A stretch of DNA of 64,000 nt, taken from Haemaphysalis longicornis (taxonomy: Eukaryota; Arthropoda; Arachnida; Ixodida; Ixodidae). Below the pieces are notes generated by a model that did no database searches, was not told the DNA's origin, and worked only from the letters and a program-made list of their open reading frames with translations. Location of the stretch: assembly GCA_013339765.2 (NCBI GenBank), contig CM023450.1, forward strand, positions 187,816,688 to 187,880,687. The letters are read 5' to 3'. A program made the translations under genes and the position numbers. Positions 32,023 to 43,031 of this stretch are shown here, one piece after another; within the stretch, counting starts at the first letter, position 1, and every line of letters starts with the position of its first letter.

Positions 32023-32399
32023 GAAACTGTGCAGAGCCTGAACGTTTGCCCACTCACAGTGCAGTACCTGAAGCACAAAACACGCTTTGCTACCAAGAAG
32101 ACATTGCAGACTTGCGCACGGGAAAATACAGAAATTCTCGCCCCATTTATACCTGAGAGACGCGCCTGACATGCGTGAGTGCTGAAGACCAGTTTCGCCC
32201 CGAGTTCCTTATTTGGTGGAAAGCACGCCAAGGTATTCAAGCGGCGTATTGCGTCAACGAATACCCGCAAATTTGGAAGCTTTGGTTTCCCCCCTGGCCA
32301 AACCAAAACCCTTAGTTTTCTCCATATTCATGGCAGATCCAGACTAGTCACAAAACTCTTAGTCAATCTATGGAGTCCGTGAACACTACGCTTGTCAGC

Positions 32400-33108
32400 C
32401 CAAAAATAGGCGATGCCATCAGCATAGGCAAAAACTTTAACTTCACATCACGCTAACAAAAAATCACGTACCCTTTGGCTCTGTTGTATTCTAAGGCAAA
32501 GAGGATCTATGTACAGTGCAAACAGAAGGGATAGTGGGCAGCCCTGTTTAACAGACGGCCTGATCTGAAATGGCTTGGAGAGAACGCGATTGACGGCAAG
32601 TTGTGTAATATAGTGTTTGTGCCAACGCTGAATGCCTTGATACACCACCTCACCGACATTATCCGCTTCCAAAAGTGCCACTAAAAATCGTGAGACACCC
32701 GAGCAAATACTTTTGCGAGGTCAATTTGGATAAGGGCCACGTGTTCAACGAAATCAGACACGCACTCCAATATAGAACGAGCAATATGTTTATTCGTTTA
32801 ATACTTCTGTTCCGAATACCATCCGTTTGATGAGACCCAACTAAACTAGAAAATACATGTTGAAGACGGTTATATAAAGCTTTCGCAACTATTTTATAGT
32901 CAAGACTGCAGAGCGAAATTGGCCGATAGTAGTCTACAGATCGCAGCTTGTGTTTATCTTCAGTTATAGATATTAACACTCCGTTCCCTAAGTAAGAGGT
33001 TGTGGCAAAACACCGCGACGATATGAGGCTATGAATATGTCCAAGAGCACTGGAGCAAGGATATCTGAAAACCTGCGATAAAATTCTCCGCTCAGTCCAT
33101 CCGGTCAT
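32400..33108 (-). pseudogene. LINE reverse transcriptase domain, inactivated
   Basis: 33108-32659 reads RSVDYYRPISLCSLDYKIVA, then ALYNRLQHVFSSLVGSHQTD and GIRNRSIKRINILL (normally Q-T-C/D-G-I). 32681-32448 continues with KQGCPLSLLFALYIDPLCLR. The catalytic motif at about 32430-32410 reads FAYADGIAYF, so the second Asp of YADD is Gly. Frameshifts separate the parts. This copy cannot polymerise. Confidence 0.75.
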
Positions 33109-33851
33109 GCGGCCTTGTTTGTCTTAAGCGGACAGATGGTAATTTTACCCTTTTCCACTGTATTAGGGCCAGAAGCCCCAGCGCACTCACCATCCGCAAG
33201 TGTTGGAATTAAGCCAATGAAAGAATGAAAGCCAAGCTCATGACCCACGATATTGGACCTACCAAACAACCTGCTGCAATGAGCATGGAATTCACCGGCA
33301 ATATCAGTTGCTTCGGTATACCTAGTACCATTATAATTAATATCAATTACCGTCTTTGCAGGAGCAGATTGGCGCCCATCACGCAGATAACGGCGAATGG
33401 GATAGAAATAAAAAATACTTCCATGTTCACGGCCGAATTAAAGCGCCGTGGTATTTTTCATTTTCAGCAACATATTGCTGCAATTATCCTTTAGTTATTC
33501 CAATGTCATCTATACTTGATCCCGGCATTACTGCCTCCAGTTCATTAATTTCCGCAAATGCAGGCGAACGTTCACGTACAAAAAGAAAAACATTTAGAAA
33601 GTCAAGAAAAGCTGACTCTTCGATAGCAGAGTGTCTCACATCTTGCTTAAAAACATCCTATTGTTGCTCTAATTAAAGGTCAGCTATTGGAAAAGTGCTG
33701 TGTAAACAATCCGAAATACTTCTGCAAAAGATTTCATCAGCCAGCAAGGAGACATTGAGCGTCCATAGATCGAATTGAGGCAGCACACCATGCGTACTTG
33801 AGCTACGAAAGTAACCAGATACCCTGCCATGGTTGTTGAAAAAAATAGGGC

Positions 33852-34530
33852 TCACAATATAGACGGAAATCCCTGAAAATTCTTCCGAGAAATGTAAATT
33901 CGGTTCAGGCGTGCATCGGAGGTACTCTGTAAGTGAGTGAAGTGTAGAGAACTGTCTACCCTCTCTCCAAAATCAACAAGACCATGCTCGTGCACTAGAT
34001 CAGCCAGGTTGGCTGCGCTATTGTCATAATGCACGCCAGGCCTAGAACGATCCTGCGCACTACATACACAATTGAAATCCCCCAAAAGGAGGACTTTTCA
34101 TTGTGTGCGTAGAAAATCTCTAAGCGACAGAAAAAACGAGCACGCTCACGACAGTTTATGGGTGGGTAACGGCAAATAACACGTCACTCAACACCTGCAA
34201 TGACAAGGTCCTAAGAAATAAAACACCCTGAAGTATCGGTGCTACACGAGAGACAGGAAAACCCTATACCCTTTCTGATGAAGACGAAGCATCCCCCAGA
34301 CAAGCCTGCGGAGTGGCTAACACAAACACTATACTGCTCTAAAAGGCTCTAATGCTGCCGATATGTCCTCATCTCCGCAGAGCTTTCTCTCCTGATTGAC
34401 CGCAATGCTTACGCCCCTCCGTTTAAGGAGGCGGGAAAGCTGGTACTGTCGTCTCCTGTTCCTTAGGCCTTTCACGTTAAGTGTGGCAGCGTGCAGTGCT
34501 GTGACACTTGCCATTCTGTCGGAGCATCTT
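33852..34530 (-). pseudogene. LINE endonuclease (EEP) domain, broken
   Basis: The N-terminal block reads LHAATLNVKGLRNRRRQYQL and SRLLKRRGVSIAVNQERKL, with the usual Q-E of the active site as NQE. After frameshifts, LLGDFNCVCSAQDRSR gives the GDFN motif, then NLADLVHEHGLVDFGE and FTHLQSTSDARLNRIYIS, the S-x-x-R-L-D-R-I-Y block in which the usual D is N. These endonucleases nick the target for reverse transcription. Confidence 0.7.
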
Positions 34531-35290
34531 ACACGTCCTTGTAAACTCCAGACTAACCACCGTTGCGGATGGCCTTGGATGACAGTGTCTTCCTGGCTTC
34601 TTGAAACCTGCCAGCAGCACAAGACCATTAGCCAAACCACTAGACAGAAAAGTAGGGTCGGAGGAGTCACGTACGGTGGACGCCTGCTTTTTGCCGGCTA
34701 TGGATGGCTTCTCGCCACCCACAGGAGCAGGCCTCTTCATCGGTCCACTGCTGCCACCCGGAACATCGTCAGGCAGAGCCGCAGCATCCGCTCAAGATGA
34801 TGATGCAATCTCCATTGGGAAAGTGACGGAGGTATCGTTCCCAACATCCTTAGCAGCGTTTTCTTCCAACCAAGGCTTCACTGGCAGCCATTGAATCTAT
34901 GCCAATCGGCTCCTCCTGCTTATCAGTTGATTCACCAGGCGACTGCTTATGATTAGATTCACTAGGCTTCATATGACCGGGTGGCACTGTCTGTGGCTTC
35001 ACTTGTTCACTCTCCCCCGCTGCAGGATTTGTTGGCATAGCCTCGGGATGTTCCAGCAACACTGACTGGCTAGTTTCCCGATGCATCCACTACTTCCGTG
35101 ACATCCATGACATCAGCGGACCCATATTCATCAGTTGTTTATTCCTGACCTTGCCGGAGCTTGGTAGCATGTGTCGTGACACACGTTCCTGATACGCCAA
35201 GGGCTGTGCGGGATATTTGCGCTGCACCGTTTCCACGGACCCTGCCGCTGCTAGGCTGCAAATAAATACACAACACCATAAGAACAAATG
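34500..35290 (-). pseudogene. LINE ORF1 C-terminal remnant
   Basis: Pieces read SADVMDVTEVVDASGN, then a Ser/Pro/Glu-rich stretch MHRETSQSVLLEHPEAMPTN and, in another frame, GGSSGPMKRPAPVGGEKPS. These low-complexity tails precede the endonuclease start directly, as in related two-ORF tick LINEs. No zinc knuckle is left. The assignment depends on the downstream domains. Confidence 0.4.
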
Positions 35291-36094
35291 CCTGAATTAA
35301 CGCATTTATCACCCCAATTTTCATAAAAACTTAATCCAGTGTCTTTTTACAGGTCTTTTCACAGGCTGCACCGCCCTCTCTTGACTACGTTCGTCGTGAA
35401 CGCCAGGCTGATACTTAAACTAGTCAAAAAAGGGCAACACAGCCCCTTTTGGCGGATTACGCACTTCCCTACAGCTTTAACGTAGAGGGGAATCGCTTTA
35501 ATTTTCGTTCCCTTGGGTCCGCTGTTCAGCAGCATTTTTCTGAAAGTGAGCACACGGTGTTGAGCCTGCTCTGGAGAGAACGGAAGCTGCTGAAATAAAT
35601 ATTATGGCTGGGAATTTTTTAAGCAATTCCAGAGACCGTTCTAGTAGGAAATTGCAGCAAATGCGCGCCACCAAATAGAATGCGTCGTTTTGAATAAATG
35701 CGCTGCTAGCCAACCGAATGCGTTTTCTAATTTTTCCCTTGCATAATAGTAAACCACGTCAGAACAGCCGGTCTTCCTAAGCCAAGCGACTTGCTTATTG
35801 AAGGCATGACTTACCCAGTGTGATCACGATTATGGCTCCTCGGGCGTCAAAATTAGTCACGGCAAATACTTGGTTAACAATGTTGGAGTAATCGCTGCCA
35901 AAACGTAAAAGCCGCTTATGTGACCTCGGTGAAAACAGACACGATTAAATTCCAAACTGAGTTTTAGGCTCAGGTGTTCAAGGTTGTTCCCAATAAAATA
36001 TTTGGAAGTGTGTTTTAACCCCGGATAAACTACACATTTTCTTCGAGTACCTTCAAATCTAGGTAGTTGTCAAAACAAAATCGCAATATGCCCA
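35291..36094. other. unannotated stretch
   Basis: Nothing was recognised between the LINE ORF1 side and the next SINE. Confidence 0.4.
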
Positions 36095-36099
36095 CATCA

Positions 36100-36332
36100 G
36101 TACTATTTTCCCCACTTCGTTAATGTCATTGGCCAGCACGAGGTGGTGGGTTCGCTTCCCGGCCGCGCGGCCGCTTTTCTGAGGGAGGCGAAAAGCAAAA
36201 ATGCCCGTGTGTACGAGATTTCGCCGCACGTTAAAGAACCCCAGGTGGTCCAAATTAATCCGGAGCCCTCCACTACGGCGTGCCTCATCGCCTCCGTTGT
36301 GTTGGCGCGTTAAACCTACAATCAATCAATGT
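36100..36332 (+). mobile_element. Ruka-like SINE
   Basis: B-box GTGGGTTCGCTTCCCGGCC, body GGGAGGCGAAAAGCAAAAAT, GCACGTTAAAGAACCCCAGG, CCGGAGCCCTCCACTACGGC, and tail ACAATCAATCAAT. The A-box part of the head is decayed. A full copy of the same family is at 52469-52707. Confidence 0.7.
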
Positions 36333-36710
36333 CCTTGGCCAATCCTACATTCCCACTGTTAAAAAACTGCGGTAAAGGCAGGTGCACTGTCCGGGCAATG
36401 CCCTCAGAATGTTTCTGTAGGTAATGTTTTTCACAAAAGTTCAGCACATCACTGCAATTAGAAGCAGGTGAGCTCTAGAGGCTCTCTGCATACCTAGCAT
36501 ATTAGTTGGAATGGCCTCATCATCATTACATCAGTGACCAAGTTCTGCGCACGTTTCTTGATTTCGTGAGAGGGAGGAGAGGGGGGGGGGGGGGCAGAAA
36601 TCTCGTTCTACGGTCAGCTGCCAATCCGTTATAAAAGTGAATGGAGCCCTTCCACATTCCTTCGCAAAATAATAACGTTGTCAACCAACTTTAGTTTGTT
36701 AAACAACAGG
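36333..36710. other. unannotated stretch with a G14 run
   Basis: A run of 14 G (36581-36594) follows a purine-rich stretch. No coding was recognised. Confidence 0.5.
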
Positions 36711-36738
36711 AACAGAATTAATTGATTCAAAAAAGCAA

Positions 36739-37164
36739 ATGCCTCAAATCAGCCTACTTCAGATGACACTCGCACACATTAACAAATTTTACACTGCAAC
36801 GACTCACATTTCTACTGATGGGTCGGCAACATCTGAGTGCAGTTCATCAGGAATTTTTATTCCATCAGCTGGGAAAGCCCTGTCATACCGCCTTGAGCGA
36901 CCGACTTCGTCCACGTCGGCTGAGCTTCATGGGATAAAAGAAGCCATCCGATACATTCTTCGCCAGCCGTCGACACAATGGACCATTTTTTGCAATTCGA
37001 AGGCAGCTCTTCAGACCCTGCAATGCGCTAGCTGTTTCAGCCTTCATGAACATGCCCAGCGAGAAGTGAAGTATCTCCACCATCTCGCATTCGTCTCTGG
37101 ACATCGTGTGACACTACAGTGGCTCCCAGGCCACTGTGGCATATTGGGTCCAGAAAGCGGATGA
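36739..37164 (+). pseudogene. LINE RNase H domain
   Basis: Reads THISTDGSATSECSSSGIFI (first Asp), SAELHGIKEAIRYI (Glu), TIFCNSKAALQTL (second catalytic Asp replaced by Asn) and VTLQWLPGHCGILG (His block). The frame then shifts and continues with a DEAARRG-like piece. The Asp to Asn change and the shift mark a dead domain. Confidence 0.7.
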
Positions 37165-37272
37165 GGCTGCCCGCAGGGGCCTAGAATTGAGAACACGAAG
37201 AAGATTTTTTTCACGAAAAATGTTTGCCTCGGCTATGACTAAGGCAGTAGTTTTGGCTGAGAGAAACCGCTT

Positions 37273-37640
37273 ATGGTCCTTCCGGAGTTTCATCAGGCCT
37301 TTCTATATTGCATAGACCCGTACATGAGAATGAGGCTGCCGGAACGACTACCTCGCCGACTGGAGACACTGTACCATCGACTGCGCCTTAATGCAGCGTT
37401 TACAAATTCGTTCCTTCATCGTATAGGCCAGACTTCCAACCCATACTGTGACAACTGTGCTCACCCGAAACCATCGAACATATACTACTAGAGTGCTCTG
37501 CTTATGCTGAATCAAGGGCCGTTTACAGCAAAGAATTGAATGTCTCCACCTGGACCAATAACACTAAGCTTGATGCTTGGACCATTCCACTCACCATCCT
37601 CCCAGCGCAAAGCCCTGTCTGCATTATTTGAGTACCTCGA
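37273..37640 (+). pseudogene. LINE ORF2 C-terminal knuckle
   Basis: Reads LPRRLETLYHRLRLNAAFTN, SFLHRIGQTSNPYCDNC and, after a one-base shift, ETIEHILLECSAYAESRAVY. The knuckle is C-x2-C...H-x4-C, split by the shift. It is typical of the end of I-type LINEs. Confidence 0.7.
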
Positions 37641-38190
37641 GGACATTGGCGCCGCTACTACACTGTAGCCATCTCCATAGCGTGTGCAGTCAAGTTTTTT
37701 ACTCAGCGCCTTAAACAGGACTCTATTCATTTTAAATTTTTATTCTTTTTATTCTTATCTTTTGCCTCCTACTCTTCTTCCCCCTTCTCCCTTGTTCCTT
37801 CTCCCCCTTCCCCGCAGAGTAGCATGTCAGCGAATTCATGCTGGCAAACCTCTCGTTTTCTGTAATAAAGAGTCTCTCTCTAAGTAACAGAATTATCATG
37901 CTAGCGACACCTGTGGGACGTTCGGCGCACGTGTGGCCGTGCAAGCCATGTGATAAAGCCTGTAGATATGTGTGTTTTTGTAATAATAAGCCAATTTTCA
38001 AATTGCCTTGTGCGCGTTTTCTTTTCCTGTTCACGATTACGTTCCGCGGTCCCTAATACAGGAGACAGCATGTCGGCGCCAACGTTTAACAAGTTTAGTG
38101 AATTCAGCGTCCTCGTCAAAGTTGCACCGGCAAACAGTGTCATAGCAGCTGTGGCCGTGTCCCGCGATGGTTAAACACTCAGCTGTGTGA

Positions 38191-38366
38191 TTTATTGATT
38201 ATAGGTTTTAACGCGCCGACGCTACACAGGCGATGAGGCGCGCAGTAGTGAGGGTTCCGGATTAATTTTGCCCACCTGTGGACGCTTAACGTGCGGCGAA
38301 ATCTCGCAAACACGGGCGGTTTCGCTTTTCGCCACCATCAAAAAAGGGGTCGCCGCGCCCGGGAAT
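38191..38366 (-). mobile_element. Ruka-like SINE
   Basis: Reverse-strand copy. The plus-strand tail GATTTATTGATTATAGG corresponds to a CAATAAATC-type end. The body shows GATGAGGCGCGCAGTAGTGA, CACCTGTGGACGCTTAACGT and GGTTTCGCTTTTCGCC. The head is truncated near 38366. Confidence 0.7.
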
Positions 38367-40754
38367 AAAAAAACACTGATCATTAAAGCAGAGCTTGGCT
38401 ATATATAATTCGTGGTAAATGCGCCCGTCACAACGAAGATGATGCTCAAAACTGCGCCTGAACAAGGGATAGTACCCAAGATAGGTTTAAAGTGTGTCCT
38501 GCAACCAACAACATGGGTAGTGTCTATTATCCCGGCAACCGTTAGAATTATCGTCAGAAATTTCTCACGGCAGTCGCCTCTCATTGGCTAAGCACGCAAC
38601 GCGGAGATTCTTTGAGATTAATGTTCCCTACAAAGCCGTGTTTGAAGCTGCCCCTGTAGGCTCAGGTTCGAACCCGACATTGCGATGTTTTTTTAGCTTT
38701 CAGACTTCTTCGGTGATCATAATTTGTTTACTTTTTTTTACTCTGGTTTTTACTATATCAGCAGCTCGACGCACAGGACTTCTAGAATAGGTTGAATTAC
38801 GTTTAATATAGGTTGTCTTCCGTGTCGTTGGGCTGGCTTAGATTAGGTTTGTTGCAGTTGGTCTGAATTTGGGTATGTTGGACCTCTTGGTCCTCCAGCT
38901 GCGGCGCGATGCTCAGAAAGCGGACCGACACGTCTTGATGGGATGAGGCTTTTATGGAATCTACTAGAAAAAGGGCGCGAGCCGGCGCAGCTACGAGAGC
39001 ATGCGACAGCTCGTGAAAAGTACAATGAAATGATGATGATCACCGTCGTCTGCTAGAAGCTGTGAAGACGAGGAAGTCACAACAGTCTTCCCCGCCGACA
39101 GGTGACGCTAGGTCCATGGCTTCCAAAGGGTGGAGTACGGGGCGCTTGACTGTAGTGCCCCAGGACAAACGTAGAGAGCAAGTCCTGAGACTCCGTCCCT
39201 TCCATCGATCGACCCTTCTAATCGCGGCGTCAAGGTCCACAGTTTTCGTGAACACCGTTTTTCGCCGAGTAGAACTATGCTCTCCTTCAATAAGTGTCTT
39301 CTTTTTCTTGGCTGGATTTGAGATTCCCGTGCATCAGTTCGCCGTCCAGAGAGTGCTTACTTCGCCATCGGTGTATCCACTGCCTAACCTGTTGCTTCTT
39401 GCAATTTGTCCACCGTGTTTTGGGAGCCAGAGTCGATTCATAAAGGTAGGAGCAGGAAAGGTTTCTAAATTTAAACCAGGGACAGTTGCTGCAAACGGAA
39501 AACCTTTCTTGCAGGTGTCGGACCTTCGGGGAGGGCGTGCTTTTGCTGCCTTATCTTTGTGTTTATGGAGGACGTCTTGGAATCTTTACTTCTGTTTTGT
39601 TCTGTGTCTGCAGCGCAACCATTTTCCCTTGATGCCTCAATTTGGGCTCAGCATTACGTCTTCTGGCTCGCTCTTTTTTTTTTTTGCGTTTGTGTTTCAT
39701 CGACTCGGCTCGTTTTGCGGACTTTCGCTCGCAAAGATTTTCAGTTTTATTTAACTCCTCTGTCGAGTGCAGGATGTTCTGGAGCTTGAACGAAAGTGTG
39801 CCCGAAGGGCTGGTTTCCGTAGACGGCTTAGCACTTTTAGCTTTCCAGGAGGGCGAGTAGAGGGATTTTCCCTGTAGAGTGCATTCTATGCTCGAAGGTG
39901 GGAACGGCAGCAGTGTTGTTGCTCGCCGGTTTAGAATGGTTCATGGAAGCTTCGCGGGAGATGCTCATCTTGTACATCCTGATGGATTCATTAGTGGGCT
40001 CTAATGAATCGATTAGTGGGCGCTAGTGTGGGCCTAACCAACTATCCCACATTATATGCGTTGCCGGATAGGAAAGTTTGCTGCCATTGCGATGAATGTC
40101 GCTGCGTTGTTTCTGCTATGATCTGGGTACACCGCCTGTGTTTAAGCCCTCGGAAACTTTGTCTAAAACTTCGCATAAAAAATACCTCACAGCATTTGCC
40201 CTTCAACTCCAAAGTTTTCAAAAATGCTGCATGGTTTCTTTATGTTAGGGTATATTTTCGATGGATGGAAATTTTCACGCGCAAGAGCTTACTTTAGCTG
40301 GTATATTGCCCCTAATACGGGCCATGAAAGAAGTGGGGCTTAGGATATTTACAGCGCCCTCTATATTGGAAAACATTTTCGTTAAACTGATATCGCATGG
40401 GCCGCTTGGGCGACCGAGGCTGCGCCAGTCGTAATAAAAAAAGTGAGTTCATTAAATTTTCGCGGCATCCCCATCCACTAAAAATCGACCACCAAAACTA
40501 AATGTATATACAACTGAGGCCTCGATCCCGCGCGCTTCACCAACAAGTGGATCGTAGAGGAAGTAGCAAAAGAAGCATCAGCTCCCTGGCGTTGCTCGCT
40601 CCTGCGAAGGAATTCAACGGGGAAGAAGAAGCGGTGCCGAGTGTCCCTCGTCGTCTCCAGGACCAGTTGAACCAGTCACGTCACAATCATGGGTACGTTG
40701 AAGCTGCAACATTTAGTGCACAGCACAGGAACGCTGTGACTTCTCCTCAAGTGA
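38367..40754. other. unannotated stretch with a 230-codon open frame
   Basis: A plus-strand frame at 39062-39754 is open for 230 codons but has patchy composition and no recognised domain. The minus strand of the same interval has interrupted coding-like pieces (for example TVDKLQEATGQAVDTPMAK near 39340-39400), so the plus frame may be a shadow of a decayed antisense repeat gene. A weak tRNA-like B-box (AGGTTCGAACCC) is at about 38664. Confidence 0.35.
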
Positions 40755-40815
40755 GCGTATACGGCCCGCCTGATCGCCTCTGTAGCGTAGGCGCTTGGAC
40801 CTCACAATCCTTAAT
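40755..40815 (+). mobile_element. Ruka-like SINE 3' fragment
   Basis: CCCGCCTGATCGCCTCTGTA followed by GCGTAGGCGCTT matches the 3' part of the SINE body found elsewhere in the window. Confidence 0.45.
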
Positions 40816-41236
40816 GAATGTTCTGCAGTGTTACTGCAAATTATTTTGCGTGCGGAGCAGGATATCCAACTGTACGAAAGGTTGCTGTAACGAACGCGTG
40901 GTTGGTTAAGTTATTCTGTCCAGTCGGCTAATCGATGCCTTTTCTTTACATTATTTGTGCTCGAGCTTGAATGATTTAAATTCCACGGATGCCAAAAACA
41001 CTTTGTTGGCTGTTAAACTTTCATATAACGCCAATCATGCTGTAGCCCGCAACCTAGGTTACCTTGTATGAGGCATACCGTCAGCAGCGTAGTGCGAAAT
41101 ACCTTTCACTGTCGGACCTTTGTTCTACTATCTGCACGACCTAATGCATCATGTGCTGTGTCGAGCATAGCGTGCAGCTGCAGCAAACCATTTACAAATA
41201 CTAAAAGCGTGAGGGTCGCGGCTAGTTGGTAATCCA

Positions 41237-41344
41237 TGAGCTACACAGCGCGAAAAAAGACCAATGACGAGAAGAAGACTACAGGCAGCGCTTGTCTGTA
41301 GTCTTCTTCTCGTTCGTGGTCTTTTTTGCGCGCTGTGTAGCTCA
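41237..41344. repeat. 108-bp foldback (near-perfect inverted repeat)
   Basis: Two arms of about 50 bases, starting TGAGCTACACAGCGCG and closing CGCGCTGTGTAGCTCA, pair almost completely, including GACGAGAAGAAGACTACAG against CTGTAGTCTTCTTCTCGT. Only a few bases around AGCGCT form the turn. Such a structure would extrude or transcribe into a long hairpin. Confidence 0.8.
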
Positions 41345-42208
41345 CTTACAAATACGCTTCATATAAGCTGAACCCCTATGACAGGTCTGATTAGCACTCA
41401 AATTTCATTCCTTATTCTCGGTGACAAAATATATCACCTAGCGGATGCTAAGGAAAACGCGTGAAACGACGGCGCTTTGTTTTGGGAGTACGTTCACCGC
41501 CACACAATACATTGTAGATTGCAGAAAGATTAAAGACTATATACCGTCATCAAATCCGGCAATATACACGCAAAACTGATATGACTTTGTTGCGAAAATG
41601 CTAAAGGAAAGTAGGGACACCATGTTTTTCAACCAGAATATTTAACCAGAACATGTTTTTCAACCAGAACATGCAAGGAGATATTACCTATCTATCTGCC
41701 ATAGCTAGATACTCGATGGGCACAAAAGTAGTTGAAGCTTGAACGGGCACAATTAAAGAAATAACCTGTTAACCAATGAGATCTGAATGTTTGCAAAGTT
41801 CTGCTAGGTCACAAACTTTTACTCGTAGCAGTAAGTATTGTTTCTAAGGCCTAAAGCTGTGGATATATCTGTGCATTACAGCTAAATTTCCCATAGACGT
41901 ATCTCTCCCATTCATAGCAGGCATTTCAATAATTTGGGAAGTCTAAGTTGGCTGCACCAACAAGTCGGAAATACTCCCGAGATATTAAGGCACTAGAAAG
42001 TTCCCCGTGCGCATGAAAAAAATGGAAATTATAGGTTCCCGGCCGCTACTGGAAGTTTTTGTAACGCTGTTCTTGAACGATGTTGGACGTTATACGCTGG
42101 ACGTTATGCTTGACGTTCAAATTTACAGGAGTTACTTCACAAATCATACTTTAGCGTTGCTATTCGCTGTGTCTAATTTCAAGGCGACAGGCTGAAATAT
42201 CGAAATAA
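41345..42208. other. unannotated stretch
   Basis: A short tandem duplication of TGTTTTTCAACCAGAA lies at about 41620-41672. Otherwise nothing was recognised. Confidence 0.4.
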
Positions 42209-42671
42209 TCAAAAAATAAAAACCACGAGCAGCAAAACTGGGAGCAGTCCAATGAGTGGAGGAAACAAGACACGGCCGGTAGTAATTTGTGATTGCGCAT
42301 ACTTCCTAGTTAGCTCAGTAAAACTTTGATGAGGAAAAGTTTCATTATAGCGGAATGTGGGCTGTCCGTTTCCGTCCCATGGAAGCTCATGTATCAATAC
42401 GTGAGAAGTAGACGGGAATTCCACAACATTTGCAGCTTTACCACGAACTACGTAAATATGAAAAGTAAACGAAGCTCGGTGTAATATTGAAATCATCTTA
42501 GCGGCTACTGTCTTATTTTGTGTTTCAGGATTGTTTCCGTAAAACGAGAGTTATTACAGCTGTTTACTGTAACAACAGTTCCTCCGTAGATGTCCCATGT
42601 ATTACAGAAAGCGGAAATTTTGTAGCGTTTAAAACCTTCAATGCGAACTAATAAAGAGAAGTGAATGAGAC
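42209..42671 (-). CDS. candidate C-terminal exon with membrane or GPI-type tail, one frameshift
   Basis: From an acceptor-like TTTATTACGCCAG (AG at 42673-42672) the minus strand reads GLIHFSLLVRIEGFKRYKIS and AFCNTWDIYGGTVVTVNSCN. It then needs a frame change near 42520-42560 to continue NPETQNKTVAAKMISILHR, FPSTSHVLIHELPWDGNGQP, TFRYNETFPHQSFTELTRKY, and ends with LFPPLIGLLPVLLLVVFIF and a stop. N-x-T sites (NKT, NET) plus a hydrophobic C-terminus suggest a secretory or membrane protein. Codon usage looks real. The frameshift may be a pseudogene lesion, a sequencing error or a missed junction. The family is not recognised. Confidence 0.35.
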
Positions 42672-42966
42672 CTGGCGTAATAAAAGATTGATTTTTGAAT
42701 ATATTTTTTTTCTGGTAGTTTCTACAAAACAAGCGCTACAGCCGTTTTTCGTATTGGTACTCTCTCCGTGAAAAGTTTCGTTCTACGTTGATTTTCCCGC
42801 CACGATATATGAGGAAACCAAATACGGGTACGAACTCGTGCGCCGCCCTTTGCACTCACACTACCTTGGCACCTTCCTTATGGTCGAGCGACACTCGTCG
42901 ACGTACCTTATCGACATCAACGGTTCTCACGACAGCATAGGCACCTGTTCATCAGAGCGTTGCACC

Positions 42967-42970
<4 letters not shown>

Positions 42971-43013
<43 letters not shown>

Positions 43014-43031
43014 TTTTGGGGGGGGGGGGGG
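42971..43031. repeat. (TC)n-T13-G14 composite tract
   Basis: About 17 TC units (42971-43004) run into 13 T (43005-43017) and then 14 G (43018-43031). A pyrimidine block next to a G run is a candidate for triplex or quadruplex structure and for slippage. Confidence 0.9.

Larger units (their letters stand above)
31090..35290 (-). mobile_element. long LINE remnant (ORF1 tail, endonuclease, RT, C-terminal knuckle)
   Basis: About 4.2 kb of one non-LTR element on the minus strand: ORF1 C-terminal part (35290-34500), apurinic-type endonuclease (34500-33850), RT (33108-32400), post-RT region (32340-31560, interrupted by a SINE) and terminal knuckle (31500-31110). RT features such as RPISLCSLDYKIVAKALYNR and QGCPLSLLFALYIDPL suggest an L1/Tx1-like clade. 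Many frameshifts and a changed catalytic motif show it is dead. Its 3' end is cut by a GC-rich repeat. Confidence 0.75.
36721..37885 (+). mobile_element. 5'-truncated LINE with 10-bp target-site duplication
   Basis: A plus-strand remnant with RNase H, C-terminal knuckle, T-rich linker and a 3' UTR ending TGTAATAAAGAGTCTCTCTC. The exact word AACAGAATTA flanks it at 36711-36720 and 37886-37895, which I read as the target-site duplication. RNase H plus terminal knuckle again suggests the I superfamily. It is 1165 bp long and dead by truncation and frameshift. Confidence 0.75.

Noticed and set aside
39062..39754. 230-codon plus-strand frame as a gene
   Set aside because: Composition is patchy, no domain is visible, and the antisense strand shows broken coding-like pieces, so it may be a shadow frame.
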